DNA of 57,286 nt from Branchiostoma floridae. Lineage: Eukaryota; Chordata; Leptocardii; Amphioxiformes; Branchiostomatidae. Position numbers and translations under genes: made by a program. This document shows, one piece after another, positions 47,301-55,410 of the stretch; the first letter of the stretch is position 1; every line of letters begins with the position of its first letter. The stretch spans positions 32,922,980 to 32,980,265 of the forward strand of contig NC_049981.1 in the NCBI RefSeq assembly GCF_000003815.2, read 5' to 3'. The notes below the pieces were generated by a model, which was not told the origin of the DNA, ran no database searches, and saw only the letters and a list, made by a program, of their open reading frames with translations.

Positions 47301-47693
47301 ACTATCGGTCCGAAAATGTAACTGACAGGAGTTCGTCAAATAGTGAGAGCATGAAATGTTGGCATGTGTACAAAATAGTCTTACCTGCAAGTCCAGGTGT
47401 TCTCTCCACTGTCGTATCTCCTGCATCTGCGATTCCATTTCCTTCAGGTGCGTTACCGTTTCCTTCAGGTGAATTTCCGTTTCCATCAGGTGCGAAAGCT
47501 GGGCTTCCATGTCCATCTGCGACTTCATCTCGCCCAGTTCCGCCCCCTGCCTCACCATTACAAACATGGTGACGAAGCTCACAATGACGGCCGTGGCAGT
47601 TCCAATCGCTGTACCCAGGCCATTAGATGCCCCTTTACCCCGCACGGCTTCTAGCTTGGGGTAACGTATGTCGTACAGATTTTCGGAACCCAT
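27824..47693 (-). CDS. Gene C: fused receptor with two MAM-SRCR modules, 15 exons
   Basis: Exons in order: 47385-47693, 46454-46616, 45997-46103, 45517-45628, 44230-44382, 40443-40705, 35962-36043, 34383-34685, 32916-33068, 30960-31222, 30720-30801, 29833-30135, 29222-29332, 28652-28868, 27824-28139. The total is 2937 nt, about 978 aa, with all phases compatible. Domains: tail, TM, coiled coil, RAKR site, short collagen, linker, MAM, SRCR, MAM, SRCR, FBG. No FBG or stop follows the first SRCR, and no TM or collagen precedes the second MAM. One gene is therefore the simplest reading; two broken genes are the alternative. Two assembly gaps fall in an intron. A spliced read joining 34383 to 33068 would decide. 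Confidence 0.75.
28338..28534. mobile_element. MITE with GGGGCCCGGCCGGG inverted ends
   Basis: CACATTTCC...CCCGGGGCCCGGCCGGGC near 28348-28377 is inverted as GCCCGGCCGGGCCCC...GGAAATGTGACC at 28499-28531. It sits in the last intron of gene C and is missing from the equivalent introns of A and B. Superfamily unclear. Confidence 0.7.
29360..29740 (+). other. Intron insertion with coding-like plus frame
   Basis: The SRCR-FBG intron is 135 bp in gene B but about 500 bp here. The added part has an open plus-strand frame from 29408 ([16 protein letters not shown]..., [13 protein letters not shown]..., [20 protein letters not shown]) that looks coding in composition. It runs on into antisense of the SRCR exon. 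I do not recognise a family. It may be a fragment of a transposon or a captured gene. Confidence 0.35.
29833..30135 (-). CDS. Gene C: second (membrane-distal) SRCR exon
   Basis: 303 bp, phase 1-1, six Cys. The core [21 protein letters not shown] is followed by [20 protein letters not shown]. It joins in phase to the FBG exon at 29332 and to the MAM exon at 30720. Confidence 0.9.
30238..30432. other. Unidentified ~190-bp intron insertion
   Basis: Relative to the matching copy A intron (about 11155-11170), where TAGCCTCTAC is followed directly by the AATAGTAGAAATTGGCC region, this copy has about 190 extra bases ending GCACGTCTAAAAGAAT. It is probably a short mobile element of unknown type. Confidence 0.4.
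30720..33068 (-). CDS. Gene C: second (membrane-distal) MAM domain, 3 exons
   Basis: Exons 32916-33068 ([20 protein letters not shown]), 30960-31222 ([14 protein letters not shown]... to [10 protein letters not shown]) and 30720-30801 ([10 protein letters not shown]... to TDAC). The first exon begins AC, so the G left over from the upstream SRCR exon makes GAC (Asp). This supports splicing SRCR to MAM. Four Cys retained. Confidence 0.85.
31427..31965. mobile_element. TA-flanked MITE, TIR CAGTCRAACCTGTMTWMARCGGCCGC
   Basis: The left end TACAGTCAAACCTGTCTACA and the right end inverse TACAGTCGAACCTGTATTAG are inverted over about 30 bp and flanked by TA. Internal GGTGGCCGCTATGG motifs repeat the theme. 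The ends resemble pogo/Tigger-type non-autonomous elements. It sits in a gene C intron and has no transposase. Confidence 0.75.
32479..32763 (+). other. Unsupported 94-codon plus frame in gene C intron
   Basis: The frame [20 protein letters not shown]... with a Gln/Gly-rich end has no recognisable motif and no matching frame in the equivalent gene B intron. It is recorded because its composition is coding-like. Probably chance or an insertion fragment. Confidence 0.2.
33510..34265. other. Junction DNA between fused copies in gene C
   Basis: To the left, homology to the gene B linker-MAM intron runs up to GGACGAAGTGCGGCA (about 33500) and stops just before the linker exon position. To the right, homology to the SRCR-FBG intron starts near 34270. 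The stretch between holds repeats ending GCCGTTCAGGGGTTATGCG (also GCCGTTCAGGAGTTATGCG near 33772). No exon is present. Confidence 0.6.
34383..34685 (-). CDS. Gene C: first (membrane-proximal) SRCR exon
   Basis: 303 bp, phase 1-1, six Cys. The core [21 protein letters not shown] is followed by [20 protein letters not shown]. It is slightly more diverged than the other SRCR exons ([19 protein letters not shown]). Confidence 0.9.
35393..35492. other. Assembly gap (100 N)
   Basis: A run of 100 N in the intron between the SRCR and last MAM exons of the first module of gene C. The true length is unknown. Confidence 0.99.
35962..44382 (-). CDS. Gene C: first (membrane-proximal) MAM domain, 3 exons
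   Basis: Exons 44230-44382 ([20 protein letters not shown]), 40443-40705 ([14 protein letters not shown]... to [10 protein letters not shown]) and 35962-36043 ([10 protein letters not shown]... to TDAC). Introns of 3.5 and 4.4 kb are swollen by mobile elements and one assembly gap. Splice signals and phases are intact and the four Cys are present. Confidence 0.82.
36120..36400 (+). mobile_element. Non-LTR retrotransposon 3' fragment (LINE ORF2 end)
   Basis: The plus frame gives [20 protein letters not shown], then one stop, then [20 protein letters not shown]. This resembles the C-terminal tail of CR1/L2-like reverse transcriptase ORFs (R-F-P-...-W/C-N-x-LP). It is followed by ACTAGAGTTCCACGAA, a word found again at 38333. 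A dead fragment; family assignment is tentative. Confidence 0.4.
37022..37121. other. Assembly gap (100 N)
   Basis: Second run of 100 N, in the same large gene C intron region. Confidence 0.99.
37755..39937. mobile_element. TTAA-flanked element with ends GAGCAAATGTCT
   Basis: TTAA at 37751-37754 and 39938-39941 flank the inverted ends GAGCAAATGTCT. The subterminal TTGCACAGTGATAGT is also mirrored near 39866. The same family occurs at 54862-57237. The right part has a repeat of about 187 bp around CAATAAAACAAGAACCCAGAC (39660 and 39845). The TTAA duplication suggests piggyBac-type mobilisation. A minus frame 38977-39213 inside it looks coding-like but is unrecognised. Confidence 0.7.
38977..39213 (-). 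other. Coding-like fragment inside TTAA element
   Basis: 78 codons with [20 protein letters not shown] and [20 protein letters not shown]. The amino-acid mix resembles real protein, but I recognise no family. It may be the decayed coding part of the surrounding element. Confidence 0.3.
41543..41711. mobile_element. Hairpin MITE, TTAA-flanked, TGACCCG ends
   Basis: A near-perfect palindrome. TGACCCGCCCCGAGGTGTAC pairs with the right end GTACACCGAGG..CGGGTCA, and the stem continues through CCACCGAATAAAACCACC to a short loop near 41625. TTAA flanks both ends (41539-41542 and 41712-41715). No coding capacity. Confidence 0.85.
42065..42150. repeat. 86-bp palindrome
   Basis: CTGATTGGTCAGAATGAAT pairs with ATTCATTCTGACCAATCAG. 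The inner part has three GACAACGG/CCGTTGTC words. Probably a small hairpin element. Confidence 0.8.
42372..44210. mobile_element. Mariner-like element with ~200-bp inverted ends
   Basis: The left end CGAGGAGCGTTCAAAAATTA and the inverse right end CGACGGGCGTTCAAAACGTA start arms of about 200 bp that include ATATATCCTCTTNAGATTG and TGAGTTGATTTCAAGATGA. The termini resemble mariner-family ends. The interior is split by the nested element 42838-43741. No intact transposase. The right end lies 19 bp from the donor-side border of the gene C exon at 44230. Confidence 0.7.
42838..43741. mobile_element. PiggyBac-like non-autonomous element, TTAA flanks
   Basis: The ends CCCTATCTAGACCAGG and CCTGGTCTAGATAGGG are perfect inverted repeats next to poly-G tracts, with TTAA on both sides (42834-42837 and 43742-43745). 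TTAA plus a CCC start is the piggyBac hallmark. It is nested inside the mariner-like element. No transposase frame. Confidence 0.8.
44556..45256. mobile_element. Second copy of the GAGTCCATTCCAAG element
   Basis: 701 bp with TA flanks, in reverse orientation to 9859-10564 and closely matching it throughout. It lies in the gene C linker-MAM intron. The gene B intron (about 20745-20775) and 33240 read through the empty site, which proves insertion after duplication. No microsatellite flanks this copy. Confidence 0.88.
45517..45628 (-). CDS. Gene C: Ser/Thr/Pro linker exon
   Basis: 112 bp encoding [20 protein letters not shown] and ending [11 protein letters not shown]. Two codons shorter than gene B and richer in Thr. 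Likely O-glycosylated stalk. Confidence 0.8.
45997..46103 (-). CDS. Gene C: short collagen-like exon (~10 triplets)
   Basis: A 107-bp exon with the same ends as in gene B (starts GCLAGSAG, ends GSDGQ) but only about ten Gly-X-Y triplets ([17 protein letters not shown]...). It is 486 bp shorter than the gene B exon, a multiple of three that keeps the frame. Such a short triple helix would probably be unstable alone. Confidence 0.85.
46454..46616 (-). CDS. Gene C: propeptide exon with RAKR site
   Basis: 163 bp encoding [28 protein letters not shown] and [11 protein letters not shown]. The furin-like site and exon phases are the same as in gene B, which argues the site is under selection. Confidence 0.85.
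47385..47693 (-). CDS. Gene C: start, transmembrane and coiled-coil exon
   Basis: 103 codons. The tail [20 protein letters not shown] is followed by a hydrophobic helix around [18 protein letters not shown] and a coiled coil with [14 protein letters not shown] and HLKEM ending REHLDLQ. An in-frame TAG about 25 codons upstream limits the start to this ATG. Confidence 0.88.
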
Positions 47694-47811
47694 TTTTAGA
47701 TGTTTCAGCCCGAAAATGTAAGTGCACGTCGATCTACAGGCAGACCCCTACCTGCACAGAGACCCTACCGCAACTGACTGGCTTTAAAGATATGATGTAA
47801 CTTAAAATCCA

Positions 47812-47890
47812 ACAGTTCTGTTCCCTTATTGGTTAGAAACATCGCAGGACATCCATTTCCTCATACGTCATTCATATTTTTAGCGATGCG
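47812..47890 (-). promoter_or_regulatory. Conserved upstream block of gene C (CCAAT, CRE-like)
   Basis: Same order as in gene B: AAAAATATGAATGACGTATG, then CTAACCAATAAGGGAACAG on the minus strand, about 120-195 bp before the ATG. It has diverged less than the surrounding flank. Candidate promoter. Confidence 0.5.
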
Positions 47891-48930
47891 GGGAGATTCG
47901 GAGAACTTCGTAGACCGTAGGACCGAACCGAAGTTTGGCAAAGGGTGCCGATTGGTCCCCGATAATTCCCGACTGCCGATTCGTAGTTACTCGGCACAAG
48001 GAAGAAATACCGATCTAATTGCTGTGGCAAGTGCCTGAGGGTCGGTTTGTATTAGTGGATAAAAGATTAAATCAATACGTTAGTGTATTAGATTCTATAT
48101 ATACTATACAGGATCTTTCTTTTAAAATATGTGATGCATGGAAACGGATTTTGTTGTGTTGTTAGTTTGTTTTTTTCCTGTCAACAATTACTGGGGTCAC
48201 TGGAGCCAGCGAGAGGTCATGTTTTGTCTGTTCATGTTACTGACGGAGTTTCACACTTGGTTTGCTTAATGAGTAGTATGAGTTAACAGTGAACAGTGAG
48301 CGGACATGGTTAAACATAGCACTGTCTCTGTCTAGAGTTCCTCCTCTGAGCACGCCGTAATTCAGAGGCCGTCGCGGTCATGCACGACACACGACGAGTA
48401 CAAGCCGAAGTTTCGCGACTGAGACTGACGATTCCCGACCGCCTTGCTTTAAAGGGTCACTGGGCAAAATGTAGCATTTCCAGTGTGATTATTGTGGCAT
48501 ACGCCCGGGGCTCAGTTTGTCCTCCAATACCTAAAGATTATATCATATCATTGAAATCACTTGTCCTTGTGAGGTTAAAATCTTGATGTGATGCTGGTTT
48601 GGTATTTACAACGATAAAGTAGAAAATGTACACGGTTAGTGCAGTTTGGTTTTGACTCTTAACAACAACATTAGCTACCCTGACCTCTGATAACCCATAT
48701 ACAAGGACGACCGGTTTTACAGACGCGGTGTGTACAGACTTGTTACAGTCGCGCTGGAGTGTTTTGTTTATATAGAAATCACTGATGCATGAAACGACCA
48801 AAATACATCTTAAATGTCCTTATATTTTAAGGTACAGTCAAAATACGTCTAAGATCAACGATGTGAGCAAGTACAAAACCGACCAGCACGATTTGGGACA
48901 AGAAAGCGTCAGAATTTCCTTTTTTTTCCG
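47891..48930. other. Gene C 5' flank and right end of the tandem array
   Basis: Matches the gene B flank to about 48850. It then matches the first 80 bp of the next 3' flank block (AAGATCAACGATGTGAGCAA near 48850) and stops at about 48930 in a transposon remnant. No gene is seen. Confidence 0.7.
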
Positions 48931-49317
48931 ATTCTCTTCAGTACAAACTGGTGGGTCTTTTGTGAGAAGCTCTGAGACAGACAAAATTTCCTGTACTTGG
49001 CAGGGTTGTGTGAATTGCACACTCCCAAGACCACTGACCGAGTTTCATCACTTTGTTTCAATGTTCGAACATATGATCACATGTGATCACAAATGATGAA
49101 TATATGTCGGAACAGTTTAGAAACTATCAGAAAAAAATGACTTTGATGTTAGAAATGTTTCTAACATGTTTCAATACTGTAGAAAACATTTAGAACATCA
49201 CAATGATGTTATAAACAGTTCTAAACAGTTACTTATCACAATTAGAATGTTATAAAGATTTCCAAAATGTTAGAACAAAAGGCAAGAAACAACCTCTTGG
49301 CAATGTGGAATTGACTC
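48931..49317. mobile_element. Diverged partial GAGTCC-type element
   Basis: The right end CTTGGCAATGTGGAATTGACTC followed by TA is a diverged form of the GAGTCCATTCCAAG end. Inner words (GTGTGAATTG, CCACTGACC) align with 44943-44992. The left end is missing. It sits exactly where duplication homology stops. Confidence 0.55.
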
Positions 49318-49620
49318 TACTGGTTTATTTTGCTCATTATGTAAGTTACAAACTGACAGGAAGGTTTGGAGAACGATGGCGGCCTGCCTCAGCGAAGCCT
49401 GATATGCGGCGAGAATGATGATAATGATGAATTTAGAAAACTCAAACGAACTTTTATACTAATGAGACAATAAATGGAAGAGTTATAGCTACATTAATAA
49501 TTCATTTCTAATACTCCTCTACAGACGAAGTAAACTAAACTAAGGAAAGGAACACTAGTCGCACTAATAAAGGTGAACAACAAACAAAGGACAAAACAGG
49601 AGACATAAATATTTACAAAC
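49318..49620. other. Intergenic, no gene seen
   Basis: AT-rich sequence without motif or conserved frame. Confidence 0.4.
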
Positions 49621-49639
49621 TGGCATCATACTGGTATGA

Positions 49640-49757
49640 AAGTGTAACCTCTTTAGCTGACTCTATGTGAAAGAGCCTCCTTGGAGACTTCAGTCTGAAT
49701 TTTAGACTGCCAAGTTCGATTAAATAAAGTTTGATTTGATTTGATTTGAACAGTGCT
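49640..49757 (+). mobile_element. Non-LTR retrotransposon 3' tail with (TTTGA)n
   Basis: TGCCAAGTTCGATTAAATAA is followed by GTTTGATTTGATTTGATTTG. A short pentamer array after an AATAAA-like end is typical of CR1/L2-like 3' termini. The upstream part is not recognisable. Confidence 0.45.
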
Positions 49758-50152
49758 TGATTTTACCAGTATTCATGGGGGAAGTGCTAATTTGTGATAT
49801 TCAACAAGGTTCTATCATAGGTCTATGACCAGTGCGGAATCCCTCTCCCGGCATTAGAGAACTTTAGCCCATGTTGAAAATCAGCTCTTCCGCAAAAATA
49901 TAAAAGCCAGCTACAAGTCTGCAAGGGAGGCTGGTAAATAAGGCTTAGTCTGTTTGGGTCTTTTCTGATGGACTACAGTTCTCTCAGTGCCACGGTTTCT
50001 TTGGCTGATCTTCCTTGAGATGGCAAGGCTCTTTGGAAACCTGCCTCAAGAAATTGTATTAGTAAAACTGGTATGAATTTAGAAAAAGACACATTATAGT
50101 AAAAATGACCTGTAGAGATTTTAAAGGTGGTTGGGTGAAGTGGGGCTCCCCT

Positions 50153-51844
50153 TTAGTAGAGAGTGGCCATGTGTCTTGCCAAACTTCCCTTCCTATGCGT
50201 GCAGTAGTCACACAGCTCACATTTGTACGGCTTGTTTCCTGAGTGTATCTTCATATGCCTGTGTGTCCTGAACCCACACTCCCCACACAGGTAAGGTCTC
50301 TCACCAGTGTGCTCTTCTATGTGTCTAGTCAGGCACCCTTTCCACGCCGTGCAGAAGTCACACTGGTCACACTTGTAGGGCTTGTTTCCTGAGTGTATCT
50401 TCATATGCCTGTGCAGGTTGGACTTGGTCGTCCTGTACCCACACTCCCCACACAGGTAGGGTCTCTCACCAGTGTGCTCTTCTATGTGTCTAGTCAGGCA
50501 CCCTTTCCACGCCGTGCAGAAGTCACACTGGTCACACTTGTAGGGCTTCTCTCCTGTGTGTACCCTCATGTGTCTTGTGAGGTAGGCCTGGCTTACTGTA
50601 GTGTAGCCACACTCCTTACAGGTGTAGGGTTTAACGCCGGTGTGTTTTGTCCTGTGTATGTCCAAGTCGTTTTTCCTAGACAAGTAGTAGTCACACTGGT
50701 CACACTTGTAAGGCTCACTTGTGTGTATCTTCATGTGTTGGGAGAGACAGAACTTTTCGGCTGTCCTGAACCCGCACTCCCCACACATGTAGGGTTTCTC
50801 ACTAGTGTGCTTTGCCATGTGTGTTGTTAGACTGTCCCTTCGACCTGTATAATAATCACACTGGTCACACTTGTACAGTTTCTCTCCATGTTTTGCCATG
50901 TGTGCCTTAAGATTCGCTTTCTGTGCTGCAGAAAAGTCACACTGGTCACACTTGTAGGGTTTCTCCTCAGCTGACAGATGTTTGAACATGTGTTGCTTGA
51001 GGTGGTCCTTACGGACTGCTCAATAGTCGCACTTATCACACTTGTATGGTCTTTCTCCTGTGTGTACAGCCATGTGGTTGCTAAGGCGACCCGAGTCAGC
51101 CGTACTGTACTCACACAGGGAGCAGGCGAGTTTCTCACTGGTGTGTTTGGTCTTGTGTCGAGCCAAGTAAACCTTCCTGCTGGCTGTGTAGTCGCACTGG
51201 TCACACTTGTACGGCTTCTCCGCAGTGTGGGTTTGCTTGTGGAGCTGTAGCCTGTGTTTGCTGGCCGAGCTGAACCCGCACACTTCACACACAAAGGATT
51301 TCTCGCCGGTGTGCTTGACCATATGTGTTGTCAAACGGTTCCTCCAACCTGTAGCATAATCACACTGGTCACACTTGTACGATTTTTTCCCACCATGTTT
51401 TACCATGTGTGCTTTAAGATGCTCTTTCTGAGCAGAGGAGTAGTCACACTGGTCACACTTGTAGGGCTTCTGCTCTGCTGGAAGGTGTCGAAACATGTGT
51501 CGCTTCAGATATTCTTTACGGCTTGCTGAATAGTCACACTTATCGCACTTGTACGGTTTCTCTCCCGTATGCAAAGCTGTATGGTTGCTAAGGTCGCCTG
51601 AGTTAGGCTTCTCACTTGTTGCAAAGTCGTGCTCACCAGAAATCTGACATTTTTCATATTCCATTTCCTGGTCAAAGTAAGGTTTTGGCACCTGGGGAAA
51701 GTTAGCCTGACTGCTAACAATGTTTGCTGGTAGTTCTTCAGTCCTCTCAGCCTTCACACGTTGTTGCCTGCCAAGCAGAACCTCAGTGGGAGACACGAAA
51801 CCAACCAGAACTTCAGTGGGAGATCCGTAACTGGATGATGCCAT
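50153..51844 (-). CDS. C2H2 zinc-finger protein, ~17 fingers, interrupted by one TGA
   Basis: A continuous frame from ATG 51844 (strong AGGATGG context, just after an acceptor-like CTACAG at 51851) to the stop at 50153. It is broken only by TGA at 51020-51022. An ATG at 51868 is also in frame. The N-terminus has SPTEVL twice and no KRAB or BTB domain. After a degenerate finger come YKCDQCDY-type fingers with HTGEKP linkers, about six before the TGA, one containing it and ten after. The TGA stands where sister fingers have Ser in CDYSA. The penultimate finger lacks about five residues, and the last has lost its final His. Expected to be a nuclear DNA-binding protein. The TGA means pseudogene, allele or sequencing error; without it this would be a normal intronless finger exon. 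Confidence 0.75.
50214..50560 (-). repeat. Recent two-finger duplication
   Basis: The finger pair with CTAWKGCLTRHIEEH and CGECG..RT..HRHMKIHSGN occurs twice, at about 50214-50385 and 50386-50560, with almost identical DNA. In the second copy (5' to 3' on the gene) the finger after CGECGFRT is shortened. Confidence 0.8.
51020..51022 (-). other. In-frame TGA in finger 7 of the zinc-finger gene
   Basis: CDY-TGA-AVRKDHLKQH: finger spacing, linkers and zinc ligands continue unchanged after the stop, so it is a single-base nonsense change rather than a frameshift. Confidence 0.85.
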
Positions 51845-51869
51845 CCTGCTCTGTAGGGGGTGCAGCATT

Positions 51870-52630
51870 ATGTTAGTTTCCCTTCTTTAATATATATTAT
51901 TCTTAAGAGGTTAAATGAGTCAGACGTAGACACATAATCTTTCATCAGAATAATTACTTGACTACAGACTAGATAGTTGTGTATAGATCTCATATTGGGT
52001 TAACCAACATACTAAGGTGCTTGTACGCTCTCGCTTCGCGAAATTGGCACCCATAATCTTGCTGGATCAAGGTCAACGCCAGGTCACCGCCAAGAGTGTG
52101 CAAACGCCGACCATTTGGAAAAAGCAGAGAGAGATGACCACACGGGAAGGAAGCACAAGGAGAGGACGAGAGAGTAGGCAAGCACATGAGACCAGAAACC
52201 GACAAAACGGAGTGGTTAAACTTAAACAGTATGATAAATTATAACAACAAATCGGACTCGAATTGGTAGCCTTGGATGGCTTAAACACTGTTTGTAAACC
52301 ACGTTGCGAAAAAAAAATTATCTGTCTCCGGAATCTCAAATAATAATGCCCCCCTCCCCACACACCAACCCGACCGAACACTGCACTATACACGTGACTA
52401 AATTCCCGGTTTTGTGCGGACCCAGAAGGATCGGGACTATTCAGGGTTAAAAAGGAAGCATTCCGTAACCCACCTTGCTTGTCGTGACCTAACGTAGCGA
52501 TCTAGTTCAAGTGTAATCTCTAAATTTCCTTGGAACTTCTGAGAAAATACCTCTGTGAGGAACTTCCGGAGGACGAGGGTCAACAGTTAGGGTCAAAGGT
52601 CATCTCGCATCACCACCTGATTATCACAAT
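51870..52630. other. Upstream region of the zinc-finger gene
   Basis: No coding exon recognised. Presumably 5' UTR, intron and promoter; a CCAAGATGGCC-type word occurs near 52760. The plus-strand frame 52631-52957 (108 codons, one hydrophobic segment LACVIACLILLNYLV) starts divergently about 0.8 kb away. It has no known motif and I do not call it a gene. Confidence 0.4.
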
Positions 52631-53096
52631 ATGGTCAATGTACCAAGTTTGAGGTTACCAGTAAGACCGGTAGAGGAAAATCGATCGTGGCTCTATTGGT
52701 TGTACATCATTTTTCAAAACTTCGGCGCTATTTTCACCGTAACACGTGTTGGGCAGCATTGGCAAGATGGCCACGCGTATGCGACATGTTTTGCCAGATA
52801 TATGAGGGAGCTAGCTTGTGTAATAGCATGTTTGATTTTGCTGAATTATTTGGTGAGGAATATGTGTAATTCGATCGGGGAGGGGAAGAGGTTGACTGTC
52901 ACTGACATACCTCCGCTGCTGTCAGACGCTAGTTCAACCTATATCCGTTGTATGTAGAAAACAGGGTATTTAGGACTCATTTAGGTATATCAAGTCGACC
53001 GACAGATGGTGTCTTTAAATTGCAATAATTTCAATACTGTACGAGTAGTTACATCCATGTTAACTCACTACAGACATTAGCAATAGCACAAAGTTA

Positions 53097-53240
53097 TCAC
53101 CATTGTGGTTTAATCTTCATGGACACAGCCTTCATGGAGTACCACCTGCCCCCGCTAGGTGGCGCACTACAGACATTAGCAATAGACAAGTTCGACGTTA
53201 TCACCCCTGTGGTTTGATTTTCATGGACACCATCCTGATT
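53097..53240 (-). pseudogene. Two tandem relics of an FBG C-terminus
   Basis: On the minus strand 53100-53150 reads GRWYSMKAVSMKIKP then QW and stop (TGA 53097-53099). 53201-53236 reads RMVSMKIKPQG and stop. These match the last residues of the FReDs in this window ([12 protein letters not shown], stop). Both lie in a direct repeat of about 99 bp that begins CACTACAGACATTAGCAATAG (53066 and 53165). The rest of the domain is absent, so this is a fragment of another FBG gene. Confidence 0.6.
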
Positions 53241-53624
53241 GGATGTAAACATTGCTTTGTTTTCTTTGGTGTTATATTTAATTTGTACGTGGATTTCTAC
53301 AGCTGGATAAAAACGGAGATTTACTTCCGGAAGCTCCGTTTTCATCCAGTTGTAGCGACTGAATTGTACTTGAATGTCATAACTATTGTTTTGAGGTACT
53401 GTGGATGTGGGGAATAGTGTTACCATGTTTGAATTTTGACTACTGATGGGGGGGGGGGGGGTATCGGCCGTGCGTGACTTTCAAAACGATATATTGTCCC
53501 TACTGTTACTACTTCATAATGTTACAGTTGTTATGTTCTTACTCTGTTGTGGATTCAGAGATTTGAGTACTATGCTAGAATTGTCCAAACATGTCAGAGT
53601 ATGCTACGTTCAATAGTCCAGTGA

Positions 53625-53747
53625 TATTCTCCCAGGCAGAGGTTGGGTCGAGGGGATTAGATCGTAGCGGTCGGGATCAGCGAGCCGGGTAAAAACCGCG
53701 GCCACTACAATCTAATCCCCGCGACCCAACCTCTGCCCTGGAGAATA
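53625..53747. mobile_element. Hairpin MITE of ~123 bp
   Basis: TATTCTCCCAGGCAGAGGTT and GGGTCGAGGGGATTAGAT pair with their inverse at 53711-53747 (ATCTAATCCCCGCGACCC, CCTCTGCCCTGGAGAATA). Loop GCGAGCCGGG. No coding capacity. Confidence 0.8.
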
Positions 53748-53749
53748 CC

Positions 53750-54857
53750 ACAGTATTAGCTCAGACTGTATTGTACGATCCTTGTCAATCATTGCAGCAT
53801 CTTTTTGTTGTTGTTGATGCAGTCCAAGTTTGGGTCACCAGGCATTATTAGGGTAGGGCCTTTAAAATGCAGTTTTTTTTTTTTATTCCTTGTACTTGTG
53901 ATGATGTTGGTGGCTTTTGCTAGATGTGATTATGATACTTCATGGCATTTTCAAGTGTCCTACAGAAGTGGCTTTCATATTTCCTTCTCAAATTATGAAT
54001 TTCTTATATTGTCATTTTTCAACTTTTAGCTACCATACTGTCTGTAAGTCTCGGTTGTCCTATGGATGTCGTGCCACAATGGCGCCTCCTGGCGGTTACA
54101 GTGATTCTGCAGCTCCCTGAGATTTTTGTTGCTCTAGTACTACTTTGGGTCGTTAGGGTAGGGCCTTAACCCCGATTGAAAGTTCTGGCCGCACATTTAC
54201 CTGCTTCCCGGATCGAACAGAGCAGAGGAACTAAATTCGTTATCGTTTTCTATCCCTTTGAAGATTACATGTATGCCCCAACTCACTAGAGTGTGTATCG
54301 GAATACGCTGAGACTGGCCGAAGCCCATCAGTTACCATGCATGTACATGTGGCCTAAACTTTAAGAAGTGTAAGTCGATAGCTTACCAGGTACCAGTAAA
54401 AGCCAGTTAATTGTACGTCAGATAACCGCACACTTCGGTAAATTGCACGAAATCCCAAAATCCCAAACCGACTCCCATTCACTTTATTGTTAGTGACTTC
54501 GCTTATTTGCACGACGAAAAGCCACCAGTGCCGGATAATTGCACGAAAATTAGTCAAACGCCGTCGACAATTTGACTGAAAATGCTGCTAAAATTGGCAT
54601 ATGCGGTACAATTTGGCCGATAACTGCCTGTGTTCATTTGCAATCCCAACAACGAAATTGTTATTAGTAGCAAAATAAAGCGACATTGTGGGCGGGTCCC
54701 GGGCGAGTCGGCACCATGAATAGACGCCCGGCCGCTAAAGGCCGTTAAAGTTGGCATTACGATTTGTTCTCTATCCGTCCATTGTCTAATTACTGTAATT
54801 GCATTTAAGGTCGCTGGGAAATTCTTTCGCGTTCGGGAGAAAATGTTTGCAGTAGTT
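53750..54857. other. Intergenic, no gene seen
   Basis: Mixed unique and repeat-like sequence with GTAGGGCCTT words at about 53854 and 54161. Open frames are short and unsupported. Confidence 0.4.
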
Positions 54858-55310
54858 TTAAGAGCGAATGTCTGTAAGGGTCAAACAATGGTGGCACAGG
54901 TCAAAAAATAGATTTGGCTCATTTTTTGCACAGTGATAGTACTTGGTACACAACCCCTCAAAATAGCTTTCTTTCTTCTCAGAACCCCTCGTTGCCATGG
55001 CAACATGTTTTTTAAGTTTGGGGGCCATTTTGCCGGATTTGGGCATGTCAAAAACGGATTAATCCACTCTGAACTTTCAAACATTCTGCTAGTTTTACTG
55101 CTAAGCATGATGTATGACTACAGTCTTGAACATGTTTGCATCCCCACAATATGACTCTTGAAGACTTAGCTTATACAATGTATATACATATTTGGAACGA
55201 ATATCATAAATCTCTGTGCATCTTTCTTTTCACGGCAGCAGTTATGAGAAAACATGCGTTTTTCCAGTTCTGCTATTCAATGGACCATACTCGTTTTTAG
55301 CAAGGGCAAG

Positions 55311-55410
55311 NNNNNNNNNNNNNNNNNNNNNNNNNNNNNNNNNNNNNNNNNNNNNNNNNNNNNNNNNNNNNNNNNNNNNNNNNNNNNNNNNNNNNNNNNN
55401 NNNNNNNNNN
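55311..55410. other. Assembly gap (100 N)
   Basis: Third run of 100 N, between the arms of the TTAA element. Confidence 0.99.

Noticed and set aside
51020-51022. Selenocysteine or programmed readthrough at the in-frame TGA
   Set aside because: The position is a non-catalytic finger residue that is Ser in sister fingers. A point nonsense change or sequence error is simpler.
50393-51529. Plus-strand frames of 73-145 codons opposite the zinc-finger gene
   Set aside because: Antisense shadows of the C2H2 repeats.
52631-52957. 108-codon plus-strand frame with a hydrophobic segment as a novel small membrane protein
   Set aside because: No recognised motif, no paralogue in the window and no supporting context beyond being open.
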